Shown here: positions 25,267-34,200 of the stretch, piece after piece
How positions within the stretch are numbered: the stretch's first letter is position 1
Layout of the letters: every line of letters starts with the position of its first letter
Assembly: GCA_964464375.1 (NCBI GenBank)
Contig: CAYXFU010000015.1
Location: 1 to 64,000 of the forward strand
Direction: 5' to 3'
Length of the DNA stretch: 64,000 bases
Source of the DNA: CAIOZA01 sp964464375
GTDB lineage: Bacteria; Bacteroidota; Ignavibacteria; Kapaibacteriales; UBA2268
Notes under the pieces: model-generated
Databases searched by the model: none
The model's input: only the letters and a program-made list of their open reading frames with translations
What the model was told of the DNA's origin: nothing
Made by a program: the position numbers and the translations under genes

Positions 25267-25578
25267 ATGAAGACAATTGAGGATATTGCTGAAGACTTGC
25301 AAAATGGGAATTATCACCTTTCTTTACATTCATCTACAAGAATGATTGAAAGAAATATTAGTCAAAATGAAATTGCGGAAGCAAGTAGGAATATTGAGAT
25401 AATAGAGGACTATCCTGATGATAAATATGAGCATAGTTGTTTGTTATTAGGTTTTCTGAATGATGAAATTCCAATTCATATTCAAGTAACAAGAACATCA
25501 AATAAAGAGCTCAAAATAATTACTTTATATTATCCGGATCCAAATAAATGGTCAGATAATTTTAAGGAAAGGATGTAA
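25267..25578 (+). CDS. DUF4258 protein, putative RNase toxin
   Basis: A 103-residue protein with the DUF4258 pattern: an early histidine-rich helix (YHLSLHSSTRMIERNIS, about 17-33), then EIAEA and a DYPDDKYEHSCLLLGF strand, and a C-terminal TLYYPDPNKW. DUF4258 proteins have a RelE/BECR-like fold and are usually encoded right before a YgiT/MqsA-type zinc-finger protein, as here (3-bp gap). The likely role is as the toxin of the pair, cleaving RNA; the catalytic residues are not established here. Confidence 0.72.
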   Translation: MKTIEDIAEDLQNGNYHLSLHSSTRMIERNISQNEIAEASRNIEIIEDYPDDKYEHSCLLLGFLNDEIPIHIQVTRTSNKELKIITLYYPDPNKWSDNFKERM

Positions 25579-25581
25579 AAA

Positions 25582-25821
25582 ATGGAAAATCATATTTGCT
25601 ATAACTGTGGCTGTACTGATTTTGAAAATGGTACTATTGATAAAGTATATAATATAGATGGGAAGTATTTTTCCGTTGAAAATATTCCGGCTTTGATTTG
25701 TCAGAAATGCCAGGAACCTTTGCTAACAGCTGAAACTACAGAAAAAATCCGAATCAAGCTTCATGGGCATAATAAACCTTTGAGAACAGTTACAACTGAT
25801 GTTTATGACTATGCAAGTTAG
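25582..25821 (+). CDS. YgiT/MqsA-type zinc-finger antitoxin
   Basis: A 79-residue protein with two CxxC pairs, CYNCG (start) and CQKC (about residues 43-46), typical of the zinc-binding N-domain of MqsA/YgiT. The DNA-binding helix-turn-helix domain of full MqsA is absent; only the short tail after the second pair remains, as in many YgiT-type antitoxins. It follows the DUF4258 gene by 3 bp. It presumably neutralises that toxin. Confidence 0.78.
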   Translation: MENHICYNCGCTDFENGTIDKVYNIDGKYFSVENIPALICQKCQEPLLTAETTEKIRIKLHGHNKPLRTVTTDVYDYAS

Positions 25822-25855
25822 TTGAGATTCCGGAATTCGCACTTTTCTTAGTGCA

Positions 25856-25933
25856 GAGTATCAATATAACACTGCTCTCCAAAGATATATAATGCTCACA
25901 TTCACTTATAACTTAAGGATGTTCGGGAAGTAA
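25856..25933 (+). pseudogene. Remnant copy of the outer-membrane receptor 3' end
   Basis: These 78 bases code for EYQYNTALQRYIMLTFTYNL and RMFGK plus a stop. This is the same protein end as the receptor gene at 24961-25038, with several synonymous differences, so it is an old duplication. The toxin-antitoxin pair lies exactly between the intact end and this remnant. The next gene starts one base after the remnant's stop. Confidence 0.9.
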
Positions 25934-25934
25934 G

Positions 25935-26324
25935 ATGAAGAATATTTTACTCTATGATGGGGAGTGTGGCTTTTGTTCAGCTGTGGCTGACTGGGTTGTT
26001 AGAACAAACAAGGATAACAACATTGAAGCCATTCCCTATCAGACTGCCGATTTTGACAAAATTGCTGTTGGACTAACATTTGAACAAGCAAGTCGTTCTG
26101 CAATATTCATCCGCCGAAGAGATGGAAAAATTTTCATGAATGCTCGTTCTATCCTGGAAGCCCTGAAACACACTCATGGTATTTATAAATTGATCGGCTA
26201 TCTTGGATCTAATCCGATTATCTCCTTTTTGTGTTATCCCTTCTATCGCTTATTTGCACGTTATCGCAGAAGAATATCTATAGTTCTTGGCTATAATGCA
26301 TGTAAAATTCCAGAAAATTATTGA
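25935..26324 (+). CDS. DCC-family thiol-disulfide oxidoreductase (DUF393)
   Basis: A 129-residue protein with the signature LYDGECGFCSAVADWV near the N-terminus (DxxCxxC), giving the DCC family its name, and the downstream pattern RSAIFIRRRDGKIF. The thioredoxin-like CxxC suggests redox activity, but substrates are not known. A hydrophobic stretch near residues 90-108 (IISFLCYPFYRLFARY) may associate with the membrane. Its ribosome-binding site (GGGAAGTAAG) lies within the receptor-gene remnant. Confidence 0.88.
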   Translation: MKNILLYDGECGFCSAVADWVVRTNKDNNIEAIPYQTADFDKIAVGLTFEQASRSAIFIRRRDGKIFMNARSILEALKHTHGIYKLIGYLGSNPIISFLCYPFYRLFARYRRRISIVLGYNACKIPENY

Positions 26325-26435
26325 AAAATATTTCAGCATATTTTTATTAAATAAGGTGAAAATAAAAATTAGTATGGATTAAATTATTATTTTTTGTATA
26401 TTGTAGTTATAATATATCAACTATATACTAAATTT

Positions 26436-27299
26436 ATGTTGAATTCTGTTTATAAATATATTATTTTTACTTTTTTGCTCTCAGGAGTAATTTTTCTTAT
26501 TTCCTGCTCTGATAAACCGACTCAACCCATAACAATAAAATTTAACTACTCCGACAAAGGAACTAAAGCTCTGATAGTAATAGTTGAGAATAGTGACATT
26601 ATTGGATTTTCGAACCAAAATATGTACAACATTTACAAAAGCTCTATCGACCAGATTCTTGCGTCTATATTTGGTGTGCCTGTCTCTTCGCTCCAGAAAC
26701 TAACTTTACTTCAAATTATCAAACAGTACGGCGAACCCTGGCAGATTAAGCAGATAAGTGATTCAGCCAAACCATTTTACGACAGAATAATTATTCTCAA
26801 CCACACTACAGCCACTATGGATTGTCTAAGAGATTCATTGCTATCACTTGGCGGTAAATTCACAATTGATCTTATTCTCAATATTCATGGTTCACAAGGA
26901 TCTGTACGCTTCTCGGATAAACAAGTTTCTATTGGCGAACTTACTGGAATGATCCAAAAAAATTCCATTAAAGTACGAGCAGTTTATCAAACATGCTGTT
27001 ATGGAAAATATATGATGGAATCCTGGAATAGAATCGGTGTTGATGCTGTTAACGGGGCCGAGGGTGATAATATATTAACTACTTTTTCTTCCTGTTTTTT
27101 TATTAAAGAATGGACTTCCGGCAAGACATTCTCTGAGGCAGTTTATGCCGCTTACTTTTCCGAGATCGAAAAATTGAAAACCTATGATGCTATCTTGCCG
27201 ATATCATCATATCTGCTGACGCCAGCTAACCTTTATAATAGCATTCAATCAGTCGGCGGGATTAATACTGCTCTCCTCTGGAAGCAGATTCCTCAATGA
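26436..27299 (+). CDS. Putative caspase-fold (clan CD) lipoprotein
   Basis: Starting at ATG 26436 gives a 287-residue lipoprotein with the lipobox ISC at Cys24. I do not recognise a named family. Two features stand out: a strand ending LILNIHGSQGS (His151) and a later strand AVYQTCCYGKYM (Cys187/188). The order hydrophobic strand-His-Gly followed about 36 residues later by hydrophobic strand-Gln-x-Cys-x-Gly is that of clan CD cysteine peptidases (caspases, gingipains, clostripain). It would act in the periplasm or on the surface. It is not clearly in an operon. The peptidase role is inference from motif order only. Confidence 0.5.
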   Translation: MLNSVYKYIIFTFLLSGVIFLISCSDKPTQPITIKFNYSDKGTKALIVIVENSDIIGFSNQNMYNIYKSSIDQILASIFGVPVSSLQKLTLLQIIKQYGEPWQIKQISDSAKPFYDRIIILNHTTATMDCLRDSLLSLGGKFTIDLILNIHGSQGSVRFSDKQVSIGELTGMIQKNSIKVRAVYQTCCYGKYMMESWNRIGVDAVNGAEGDNILTTFSSCFFIKEWTSGKTFSEAVYAAYFSEIEKLKTYDAILPISSYLLTPANLYNSIQSVGGINTALLWKQIPQ

Positions 27300-27364
27300 T
27301 ATTAATGTGAGATTACGGGTTTCCGTATCTTTATTTTTTTTATTATCTAATATTGGAGGCATTT

Positions 27365-28003
27365 ATGAAAGCATTAACAACTTCTTCTATCAAAGCACTT
27401 CTTATTATCCTGTTTATTGGGATTCTATCTGCTTCATCGCAGTCGCAAGTTAGAACAGGTGCAATGTCCCTCAACGCAGGAATGGCTATGCCGTCAGGAT
27501 TGACTTTATCGGCAGCGATACCAACTTCATTTTTAACTGGCTTGACCTTCACTTATTCATTTGCTACGAGTTTTGGTTATGTGCTAAGTGATAATTTACA
27601 ATTAGAGGCAGGTATCGGTTATGTAACGGCAAGCTTCAGCGTTCCTGATGGTGAAACAGCTAATCAGAATCAAAGTTTATTTTCATTGAACCTTGGGGCA
27701 AAATATTTTATAAGTGCTAAAGAAGGAGTCATGCCATATATTGGTGTAGGCTTCAGTACGACATCACTTCCATCAACTACGAACGGAAATACAACAACAT
27801 CGGCTTCTTTAACGACAATTCTGGCATATTTCGGTGCCCAGGGATTTTTAAATAATGCAAAAACTGTTGCTCTATTCATTCAGTTTGGTTTAGGTTATAA
27901 CAATGGTAGTCAAAAAACTGTGATACCAAATATGACGAGTGAAAGAAGTCAGACCAATATTAACTTTGGTGGCTCTGCTTTCGGAGGGTCAATTTACTTT
28001 TAA
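27365..28003 (+). CDS. Small outer-membrane beta-barrel protein
   Basis: A 212-residue protein with a signal peptide (KALLIILFIGILSASSQSQ) and a body of about eight amphipathic strands, including GYVLSDNLQLEAGIGYVTAS and LGAKYFISAKEGVMPYIGVG, as in OmpX/OmpA-barrel-like porin families. ATG 27365 is preferred over the upstream TTG because GGAGGC precedes it. It ends with a strand closing in Phe (GGSIYF), a typical signal for barrel assembly. The function is unknown. Confidence 0.75.
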   Translation: MKALTTSSIKALLIILFIGILSASSQSQVRTGAMSLNAGMAMPSGLTLSAAIPTSFLTGLTFTYSFATSFGYVLSDNLQLEAGIGYVTASFSVPDGETANQNQSLFSLNLGAKYFISAKEGVMPYIGVGFSTTSLPSTTNGNTTTSASLTTILAYFGAQGFLNNAKTVALFIQFGLGYNNGSQKTVIPNMTSERSQTNINFGGSAFGGSIYF

Positions 28004-28025
28004 ACGAATTCTCACTTTTTTTTAC

Positions 28026-28065
28026 AAACATCCGGGAAGTTCCTTACTTTCCGGATGTTTTTTTT
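28026..28065. terminator. Terminator after the small barrel gene
   Basis: AAACATCCGG (28026-28035) pairs with CCGGATGTTT (28051-28060), followed by T's to 28065. It lies between convergent genes. Confidence 0.85.
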
Positions 28066-28084
28066 AGCCATATTGCCCCAAAGT

Positions 28085-30592
28085 CTATCTCGCAACTATC
28101 AGCTTGGTAAATATTATCCTTGATGTTGTTTGATACCTCAGATAATACACTCCGTTCGCAAGTGTACTTATGTCCAGTTCTGTTGCGGAACTTTCCGCTT
28201 TTATCAATGCATTACCGAGATTGTCATATATAGTAATTCTGCCATCAGGGAGATTTCTTGTAATGATATTAATCCTTTCCATTGCCGGATTCGGAGTTAT
28301 TATCAGTTCGGAATTATCTAAGATTTCGTTGCTTACATCCTCTGTTTTAGTGTCGTAAAGAGCTTTAATCTCTGTTTCGCTTAGTGCTCGCTCGTAAATA
28401 TAAATATCATCCAGCATACCCTTGAAGTAGTCTGCATTCTTTCTGGAACCGATGTACAGAGGGGTATTCGGGAATTTATTCAATATATGCTTACCGTCTG
28501 ATGCTTCATTTACCTTTTTACCATCGAGATAAATCTTTGCCGTCAGTCCATCCCAGGTAAATGCTCCGTGATGCCATAAATTCAGCGTTGGAGTTCCGCC
28601 CCAAATCTGCTTAGGTGAACCCTGTCCATCGACGTAATATGACACGCCTAACTGTCCCCAAAGATAAACTTCAGTAACCCATCCCTCTTGATAATTCGAC
28701 CCGATTATATTTCTCTTTACGCTCATGTCTTCTGCATAGAACCAGAATGAGAGCGTAAGATCAGTCATGTCAAATGGAAAAGGAGAGCTTAGATAGGAAC
28801 TTCCATCAAAAGATACTGCAGAGTTTTGGCTTCCGTTTCTGTCGTTTGTGAAATCTGTTCCCATTTTGTTAAGATTATAGAAATGGCATTCCTGCTCATC
28901 CTTCACATTCCCGGAGAAAGGATAATATGCGATAAGACCGTTCGGATCTTGTTTAACAATTGAAAATGAAATCTTCTGGATATCCTTAACAGTGTCAACC
29001 TGAGCATCAGCAATCTTTATCAGCATTTGGTTTGAGCAAATATCGGGCACTTTCCAATTATACTTGAATATTGAAGCATCGAGATTGGTTGCGATATCTG
29101 ACCAACTATCGCCCGCATCAGAGGAAAAGCTGATATCAACTTCATTTATTTTTGAAGCAGACCATGTGATTTGCAAGGTATCACCGAACTTAAGCTGTTC
29201 TTTGCCCTGAGGTGTATTCAATATAACGATAGGATTTGACGGAGCTTTCATACATGCAGCAGCTAAAGCCGTTGTACGTATATCATTCTTAGATTGTGGC
29301 AGAAACAGCATTCTAACCCACCACCCAAGTCCAGCATTGTTGTTGGCTCCACCGCAATAACTCATGATAGATCCCGGATTTGGTCTGGCTTTGATGCTCT
29401 GATCGAGACATCCACCTGCAATAGCATCCTCAACTATACACGTATCAAGAGGATAACCATACTTACATGAGTGAGTATGATCAGCATTAAAATTATGTCC
29501 TATTTCGTGAGCAACAATATAGATATCGTAAGTAAAATCAACTGTGGGATAGTTGTGATTGCCCTGAACACTAGATACAGCAAAAGAGTAGTCTCCAGCC
29601 TGATTGCATATAGCATTGTAATAACCGAATCCGCCCCCGCCATAGCTGATTGAGGTCATAACATGAGCAAGATCTCTTTCCACACTTTTGTAATTCTGCA
29701 ACCAGTAGTCATGTACTTTTGGAGACAGAATATATGCATTTCCTTTCACATCGTAAGGATCAGCCGGTGAATCAGTCCATGTTTTCAGCCATTTCAGATA
29801 GACAGAAATGTTCACTTCTCTTGTATAAAGAACTGACACCATATTGATTATAGCAATAGCATAAGCCTGAGCTTTTTTCAAATCACTTCCGCATGCTTTA
29901 TAAAATTCTGAATCCGTTTCCAGTGCTAATCCAAATTCCAGAAGCTGACTCCAGTCAAGAGCCAGCTCTGTTGGTAATGAATTCTTCAGAGTAGCTCTTT
30001 GAGTATCATCAGTAACACCGAAATTCAATTGCATAAAATCTTTATTCGATAGATATTTTTGATTAACAAGAACATAATTGCCCTTCAATCCAAATTCTTT
30101 GTTTGATGGGGAAATTATATATGTTTTGCTGTCTGAAAGGATAATCTGACCAAAGATCAGACCATCGATATTTGTCAGATAGACTTTTGAACCCAGCATA
30201 TCATTAACTGTACCTTCAAAGAAGTTGACTACGGGTGCCGGAAGCCTTACTTCACCCATTTTAGTCTGAGTAAGGTACTTTGTATTGCAGTCAATAACAC
30301 TGTTAATCCGATTGAGAGTAATTTCAAATTTCTGATTCTCATTGACCGGGAACTCCCTGATAGTAAGCTCCTTAGCAGTTGACATTAGTTTTGCCAGAAC
30401 ATTTTCATCCAAATCGAAGGACAGATAGCTGTAATCTGAAAAAGCATTAGACGATAATTCTGCTAATTCTACTCTTTCATTCTTGATAAATGCCCCGGAA
30501 GAACAGCTGATACGATCAGAGGCTATTAGAGCAATTGTTGAGACTATAGCTAATGCCGAAATCAATATAATTCGAAGTATATAAGTTTTCAT
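28085..30592 (-). CDS. Secreted metzincin metalloprotease with LamG-like domain and T9SS sorting domain
   Basis: An 835-residue exported protein. After the signal (about 1-24) comes a pro-like region, then a reprolysin-like catalytic domain with zinc motif HEIGHNFNADH (His362, Glu363, His366, His372) and a later SIMSYCGG Met-turn. Next is an Ig-like segment (about 455-545), then a LamG/concanavalin-like domain (about 550-745: LIAYYPFSGNVKDEQ to LYIGSRK), and the type IX sorting domain (ITPNPAMERINII to KLIVAR). It resembles other reprolysin-type type IX cargo proteases. It is likely an extracellular protease for protein degradation. Confidence 0.9.
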   Translation of the reverse strand: MKTYILRIILISALAIVSTIALIASDRISCSSGAFIKNERVELAELSSNAFSDYSYLSFDLDENVLAKLMSTAKELTIREFPVNENQKFEITLNRINSVIDCNTKYLTQTKMGEVRLPAPVVNFFEGTVNDMLGSKVYLTNIDGLIFGQIILSDSKTYIISPSNKEFGLKGNYVLVNQKYLSNKDFMQLNFGVTDDTQRATLKNSLPTELALDWSQLLEFGLALETDSEFYKACGSDLKKAQAYAIAIINMVSVLYTREVNISVYLKWLKTWTDSPADPYDVKGNAYILSPKVHDYWLQNYKSVERDLAHVMTSISYGGGGFGYYNAICNQAGDYSFAVSSVQGNHNYPTVDFTYDIYIVAHEIGHNFNADHTHSCKYGYPLDTCIVEDAIAGGCLDQSIKARPNPGSIMSYCGGANNNAGLGWWVRMLFLPQSKNDIRTTALAAACMKAPSNPIVILNTPQGKEQLKFGDTLQITWSASKINEVDISFSSDAGDSWSDIATNLDASIFKYNWKVPDICSNQMLIKIADAQVDTVKDIQKISFSIVKQDPNGLIAYYPFSGNVKDEQECHFYNLNKMGTDFTNDRNGSQNSAVSFDGSSYLSSPFPFDMTDLTLSFWFYAEDMSVKRNIIGSNYQEGWVTEVYLWGQLGVSYYVDGQGSPKQIWGGTPTLNLWHHGAFTWDGLTAKIYLDGKKVNEASDGKHILNKFPNTPLYIGSRKNADYFKGMLDDIYIYERALSETEIKALYDTKTEDVSNEILDNSELIITPNPAMERINIITRNLPDGRITIYDNLGNALIKAESSATELDISTLANGVYYLRYQTTSRIIFTKLIVAR

Positions 30593-30696
30593 AGATATAA
30601 TTATCCCAAATTGTGCATAAGAACTTTTTCAATTTATGGAAAATACTTTATTTTTGTGCAATGCCCGCGAATGTGGCTGTGAGAAAACTGCGATCA

Positions 30697-30792
30697 TGTC
30701 ATTCAGAAGGAGCGTAGCGACTGAAGAATCCAGGCTGTTTTTATTACAGGAATATATAAATACATGGATTCCTCACTTCGTTCGGAATGACA
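30697..30792. repeat. Interspersed repeat with inverted TGTCATTC ends
   Basis: The element begins TGTCATTCAGAAGGAGCGTA and ends CTTCGTTCGGAATGACA, an imperfect long inverted repeat of about 96 bp in the 274-bp intergenic region 30593-30866. A related copy is at 61698-61795. It carries no gene. Confidence 0.75.
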
Positions 30793-30866
30793 TCTAGAAA
30801 TGACTTTTTACACAGTCTCATTCGCTGGTTTAACAGCAAAAATAGAATTTTTAGAACCCACCTTCG

Positions 30867-33440
30867 TTAAAACAATCCTTCTTCAGCTGCAGAAGCTATA
30901 GGCAAAGTAAACGAGAAAGTAGATCCTTCATTTATCTTACTAATTACAGAAATTCTGCCGCCATGTTTTTCCACAAATTCCTTGCAAAGTATTAGACCCA
31001 ACCCCGTCCCTTTTTCACCGGAGGTACCAGGCGTAGATCTCATTTCGCCAACTTTAAACAGCTTCTTGACCAGATTAGATTCTATACCAACACCCGAATC
31101 TTTCACCATTACTTTGATAAAGTTACCTTTTTCATTGCTTTCTTTCAAAGCCGAAACTTCAATAGTTCCATTTTGAGGCGTGAACTTAATTGCATTTGTT
31201 ATTAGATTTCTCACAACTGTTGTTATCATGTTTTTATCGCAATTTATAATCAGTTCACTATCAAAATCAGATCTAATACTAATGTTCTTTGATTCGGCAC
31301 TTGTCTTTAGTAGAATTGTAGCTTCTTTTATTAGCGCTGTTAAATCTTGTTCTTCTATTTCCATTCTCAATTCATCCGACTGGCTTTGAGCCCACTTCAA
31401 CAGATCGTTCAATAGATTGAAGATGGAGTTCGCAGAGCTGTAAATTGCCGATGACATTTCCTTGACTTCCCGTACAGACAATTCATCAAGTTCTTTACTC
31501 AAAATCTCAGATACACCAAGGAAGCCGGAAATCGGACTTCTTAGATCATGCGCAAGAATCGAAAAGAACTTATCCTTTGAATCATTTGCTTCTATTAGTA
31601 CTAATTCTGCTTTCTTCTGTTCACTTATGTCATAAAAGTTCCAAACACGCCCTGTTGTCTCTTCATTTGTAATAATTGGAATACCAACTAATTCAAAAAA
31701 TTTGCCATCTTTTAATTCTATTACATCCTTTGAAGGAGCAGAACTCTTGTATATTCTCTCTACGTTTGCAAGATATCCTTCAGGATCGACTAGCTTATCT
31801 AGAATTAATTCCGACAAGTTAGGACCATGCGAAACAAACTTGTCCCTTGGTACTCCCCACATTTCAAAAAGTTTAGAATTGTAATGAGTTTCCTGTCTGT
31901 TTTTATCAACAACCAGAATTCCGGCGGATATAGATTCAAATGTGGTTCTAAGCAGTTCTTCACTTGCTTTGAGAGCTTCCTCTTGTATTTTGCGTTCACT
32001 GATATTTCTCAATGAACCTTCAATACCTATGGGCAAACCTTTCTTGTTAAATATGATATGAATATTAGCTGAAACCAGAACTTTAGTTCCATCCTTACGT
32101 TTCAGCATTATTTCAAAATCATTTACCTCCCCTTGTTTCGATAGAATAGCAACGACTTTAGCTCTATCCTCAGGATCATCATAAAATGTTTCGACTGACT
32201 TTCCTATCAAATCATCTCGTTTGTAACCCGAATACCGTTCAATTGAGGGACTAATTTCAATTAATATTCCTGACATATCTGTTTGATAGAACACATCCTG
32301 AACATTTTCAAATATATTTTTGAATTTTCTTTCACTTTCCTGGATTATTAAGTCTGCACTCTTTCTTTCTGTAATATCCAATACACTGTTAAGATATGAT
32401 TTCACTTCTCCTGATTTATCTCTAACTGCTACCGAATTAAGTAAAATTGGAAATGATGTGCCATTTTTTCTCATTAGATAGAACTCTGAGTCGTCAAGTG
32501 CGAGCTTTTGTTTGTTAGCGGCATTGCACAAGCACTTTTGATTATATTCATCTAGCGTATCCGGAGAAATCAGATCTGTGTACTTCTTCTTTCCTATTAT
32601 TTCCTCTTCGGAGTATCCCAACCAATTCAATTCTTTTCTATTCATCCGGATAATATACCCGTTAGCATCCAAAGTATGATAACCAAACGGTGCATTATCA
32701 TAGAGTTCTCTTTCTTCCTGAAGAGAATTTTTCAATCTATCGCTATATCTGTTTACAAGTCTCCTGAAATGAAATATTCCTATTAAAATAAAAATGTAAA
32801 TGAGCAGATGAACCATTGATTCATTAATAATATGATTCTTGTAAGCAGCATAGTATGATTTTGCTGATGAGATATAACTAATTCCACCTAATATATCTCC
32901 ACTTTTTAATCCACGCCTTTCATGGCATGTAAAGCAAGATTCTTCTGCTAAAATTGTTGCCATATATCTGAATTTAGGTGTGCTGTCATTTTCAACGAAT
33001 TCAAAATATTCACTCGAAGACTTGTCGAGCTCTTTAAGCACTTTCGATTCCCATCGATCGGGATAATTTGCAGTGTCTAACGGATTCAAACTGATTATAT
33101 CAAAACTAATTTCACTGTTCTTTGTAAGGAGTTTAGACAGCTCCTTTGTCATCACATGCATATTTTTATAAGACAGTTTCTTGCCGTCCTTAGTTTCAAT
33201 AGTTGAATATTCTGAATTTAAGAATGGATTAGTTTTTGATTGCTCATTAATTTCCGAATATACTCCATTATGACTTAAATTCCACTTACGGGTGATATCA
33301 AGCAAAACATTATAAGTATGTAATGTGTACTTTGCTTCGTCAATCAGATTTGTCTTAGCTGAGTATATATTCCAATACATCGAAGCTAAAACCAGAGTAG
33401 TCCAAACAATTATAATTGTATAAAAATATTTTCTTTTCAT
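30867..33440 (-). CDS. Membrane hybrid-sensor-type histidine kinase: DUF3365 haem-like sensor plus three PAS domains
   Basis: An 857-residue sensor kinase. A first membrane helix (about 8-25) is followed by a periplasmic DUF3365/Tll0287-like domain with a CxxCH site (C169-F-T-C172-H173), a possible covalent c-type haem site. A second helix lies around 208-228. Three PAS/PAC domains cover about 240-610. Next come the HisKA phospho-acceptor His631 (AHDLRSP) and an ATPase domain with N box (NLITNAIKF), G1 (DSGVGIE) and G2 (GTGLGLILCKEF). No receiver domain is fused and no response regulator is next to it. It probably senses redox state, oxygen or NO. Confidence 0.9.
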   Translation of the reverse strand: MKRKYFYTIIIVWTTLVLASMYWNIYSAKTNLIDEAKYTLHTYNVLLDITRKWNLSHNGVYSEINEQSKTNPFLNSEYSTIETKDGKKLSYKNMHVMTKELSKLLTKNSEISFDIISLNPLDTANYPDRWESKVLKELDKSSSEYFEFVENDSTPKFRYMATILAEESCFTCHERRGLKSGDILGGISYISSAKSYYAAYKNHIINESMVHLLIYIFILIGIFHFRRLVNRYSDRLKNSLQEERELYDNAPFGYHTLDANGYIIRMNRKELNWLGYSEEEIIGKKKYTDLISPDTLDEYNQKCLCNAANKQKLALDDSEFYLMRKNGTSFPILLNSVAVRDKSGEVKSYLNSVLDITERKSADLIIQESERKFKNIFENVQDVFYQTDMSGILIEISPSIERYSGYKRDDLIGKSVETFYDDPEDRAKVVAILSKQGEVNDFEIMLKRKDGTKVLVSANIHIIFNKKGLPIGIEGSLRNISERKIQEEALKASEELLRTTFESISAGILVVDKNRQETHYNSKLFEMWGVPRDKFVSHGPNLSELILDKLVDPEGYLANVERIYKSSAPSKDVIELKDGKFFELVGIPIITNEETTGRVWNFYDISEQKKAELVLIEANDSKDKFFSILAHDLRSPISGFLGVSEILSKELDELSVREVKEMSSAIYSSANSIFNLLNDLLKWAQSQSDELRMEIEEQDLTALIKEATILLKTSAESKNISIRSDFDSELIINCDKNMITTVVRNLITNAIKFTPQNGTIEVSALKESNEKGNFIKVMVKDSGVGIESNLVKKLFKVGEMRSTPGTSGEKGTGLGLILCKEFVEKHGGRISVISKINEGSTFSFTLPIASAAEEGLF

Positions 33441-33751
33441 CGAATTACAAAAATTATTGATAATATTTACTTAAAATATCTATGCTAACTTTACTAATAT
33501 CATTCTTTATTGAATATTTAACAAATAAATAATCAAGGATTAAGAAAATGTAAGTTCACATTGTCATAATCGGCAAAAAAGAAAAATAATTAAGCAAAAA
33601 TTTCATAAAATTCTTATTATTCTCAATCGTTGATAGGGTTAAGAATGTAATAATTTTATGCTCATATTGATTAGTAAAAATTATTAATCAAATTTGTAAA
33701 ATGCAGGTTTGAATTGAAAAAAATATATTAATAACTTAGAAGGAAAAATTT
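33441..33751. other. Gene-free AT-rich interval
   Basis: The 311 bp between the divergent kinase and zinc-ribbon genes are very AT-rich and hold no coding sequence or repeat I can support. They must contain both promoters. GAAGGA precedes the zinc-ribbon gene start. Confidence 0.5.
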
Positions 33752-34057
33752 ATGACTTGTCCAAGATGCAATGTCTCGCTTATAATCGCCCAAAGGGAGG
33801 GAGTAGAAATCGATCACTGTCCTCAGTGCCGCGGGATTTGGCTCGACAGAGGCGAGCTCGACGTACTGATCGATAAAGCAACACAGACTATGTACAGAAG
33901 CAATGACTATAAAAATGAAGATCCGTACAAAAGGTCACACGACAGCCATCACGACGACGATGACGACAGATATGAGCATAGTAGCCGTGGAAATGAATAT
34001 AACAATCAAAATCGCGGAAGGAAAAAAAGTTTCCTATCTGATTTGTTTGATTTTTAA
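33752..34057 (+). CDS. TFIIB-type zinc-ribbon protein
   Basis: A 101-residue protein with MTCPRCNVSL and DHCPQCRGIWLDRGELD, that is two CxxC pairs forming a zf-TFIIB zinc ribbon in the first 45 residues. The second half is a low-complexity tail rich in His, Asp and Arg (HHDDDDD) ending in KKSFLSDLFDF. This layout is common in small bacterial proteins of unknown role. The acidic/histidine tail could bind metal. It is monocistronic, with a terminator about 90 bp on. Confidence 0.85.
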   Translation: MTCPRCNVSLIIAQREGVEIDHCPQCRGIWLDRGELDVLIDKATQTMYRSNDYKNEDPYKRSHDSHHDDDDDRYEHSSRGNEYNNQNRGRKKSFLSDLFDF

Positions 34058-34067
34058 GAATTGTACG

Positions 34068-34129
34068 TTAGGAGAAGCAGGAATGCTTGTCCTGTTGTGT
34101 ATTGGCAGGTCAAACCTCTATGTTTGACT
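34068..34129 (+). repeat. Interspersed repeat (AGGAGAAGCAGGAATGCTTG...AGGTCAAAC...GTTTGAC)
   Basis: It consists of AGGAGAAGCAGGAATGCTTG followed by the hairpin GTCAAACCTCTATGTTTGAC. The inverse of 61818-61870 has the same order of parts with close sequence. Confidence 0.7.
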
Positions 34130-34143
34130 AAAATATAACAAAA

Positions 34144-34176
34144 AAGAGGCTGATCTCGCATGCGGGACAGCCTCTT
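34144..34176. terminator. Terminator between the convergent zinc-ribbon and DUF2795 genes
   Basis: AAGAGGCTG (34144-34152) pairs with CAGCCTCTT (34168-34176), with an A-run to its left. The inner CTCGCATGCGGGA may extend the fold. Confidence 0.8.
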
Positions 34177-34200
34177 CGCCTATAAACAGAAAACTATATT

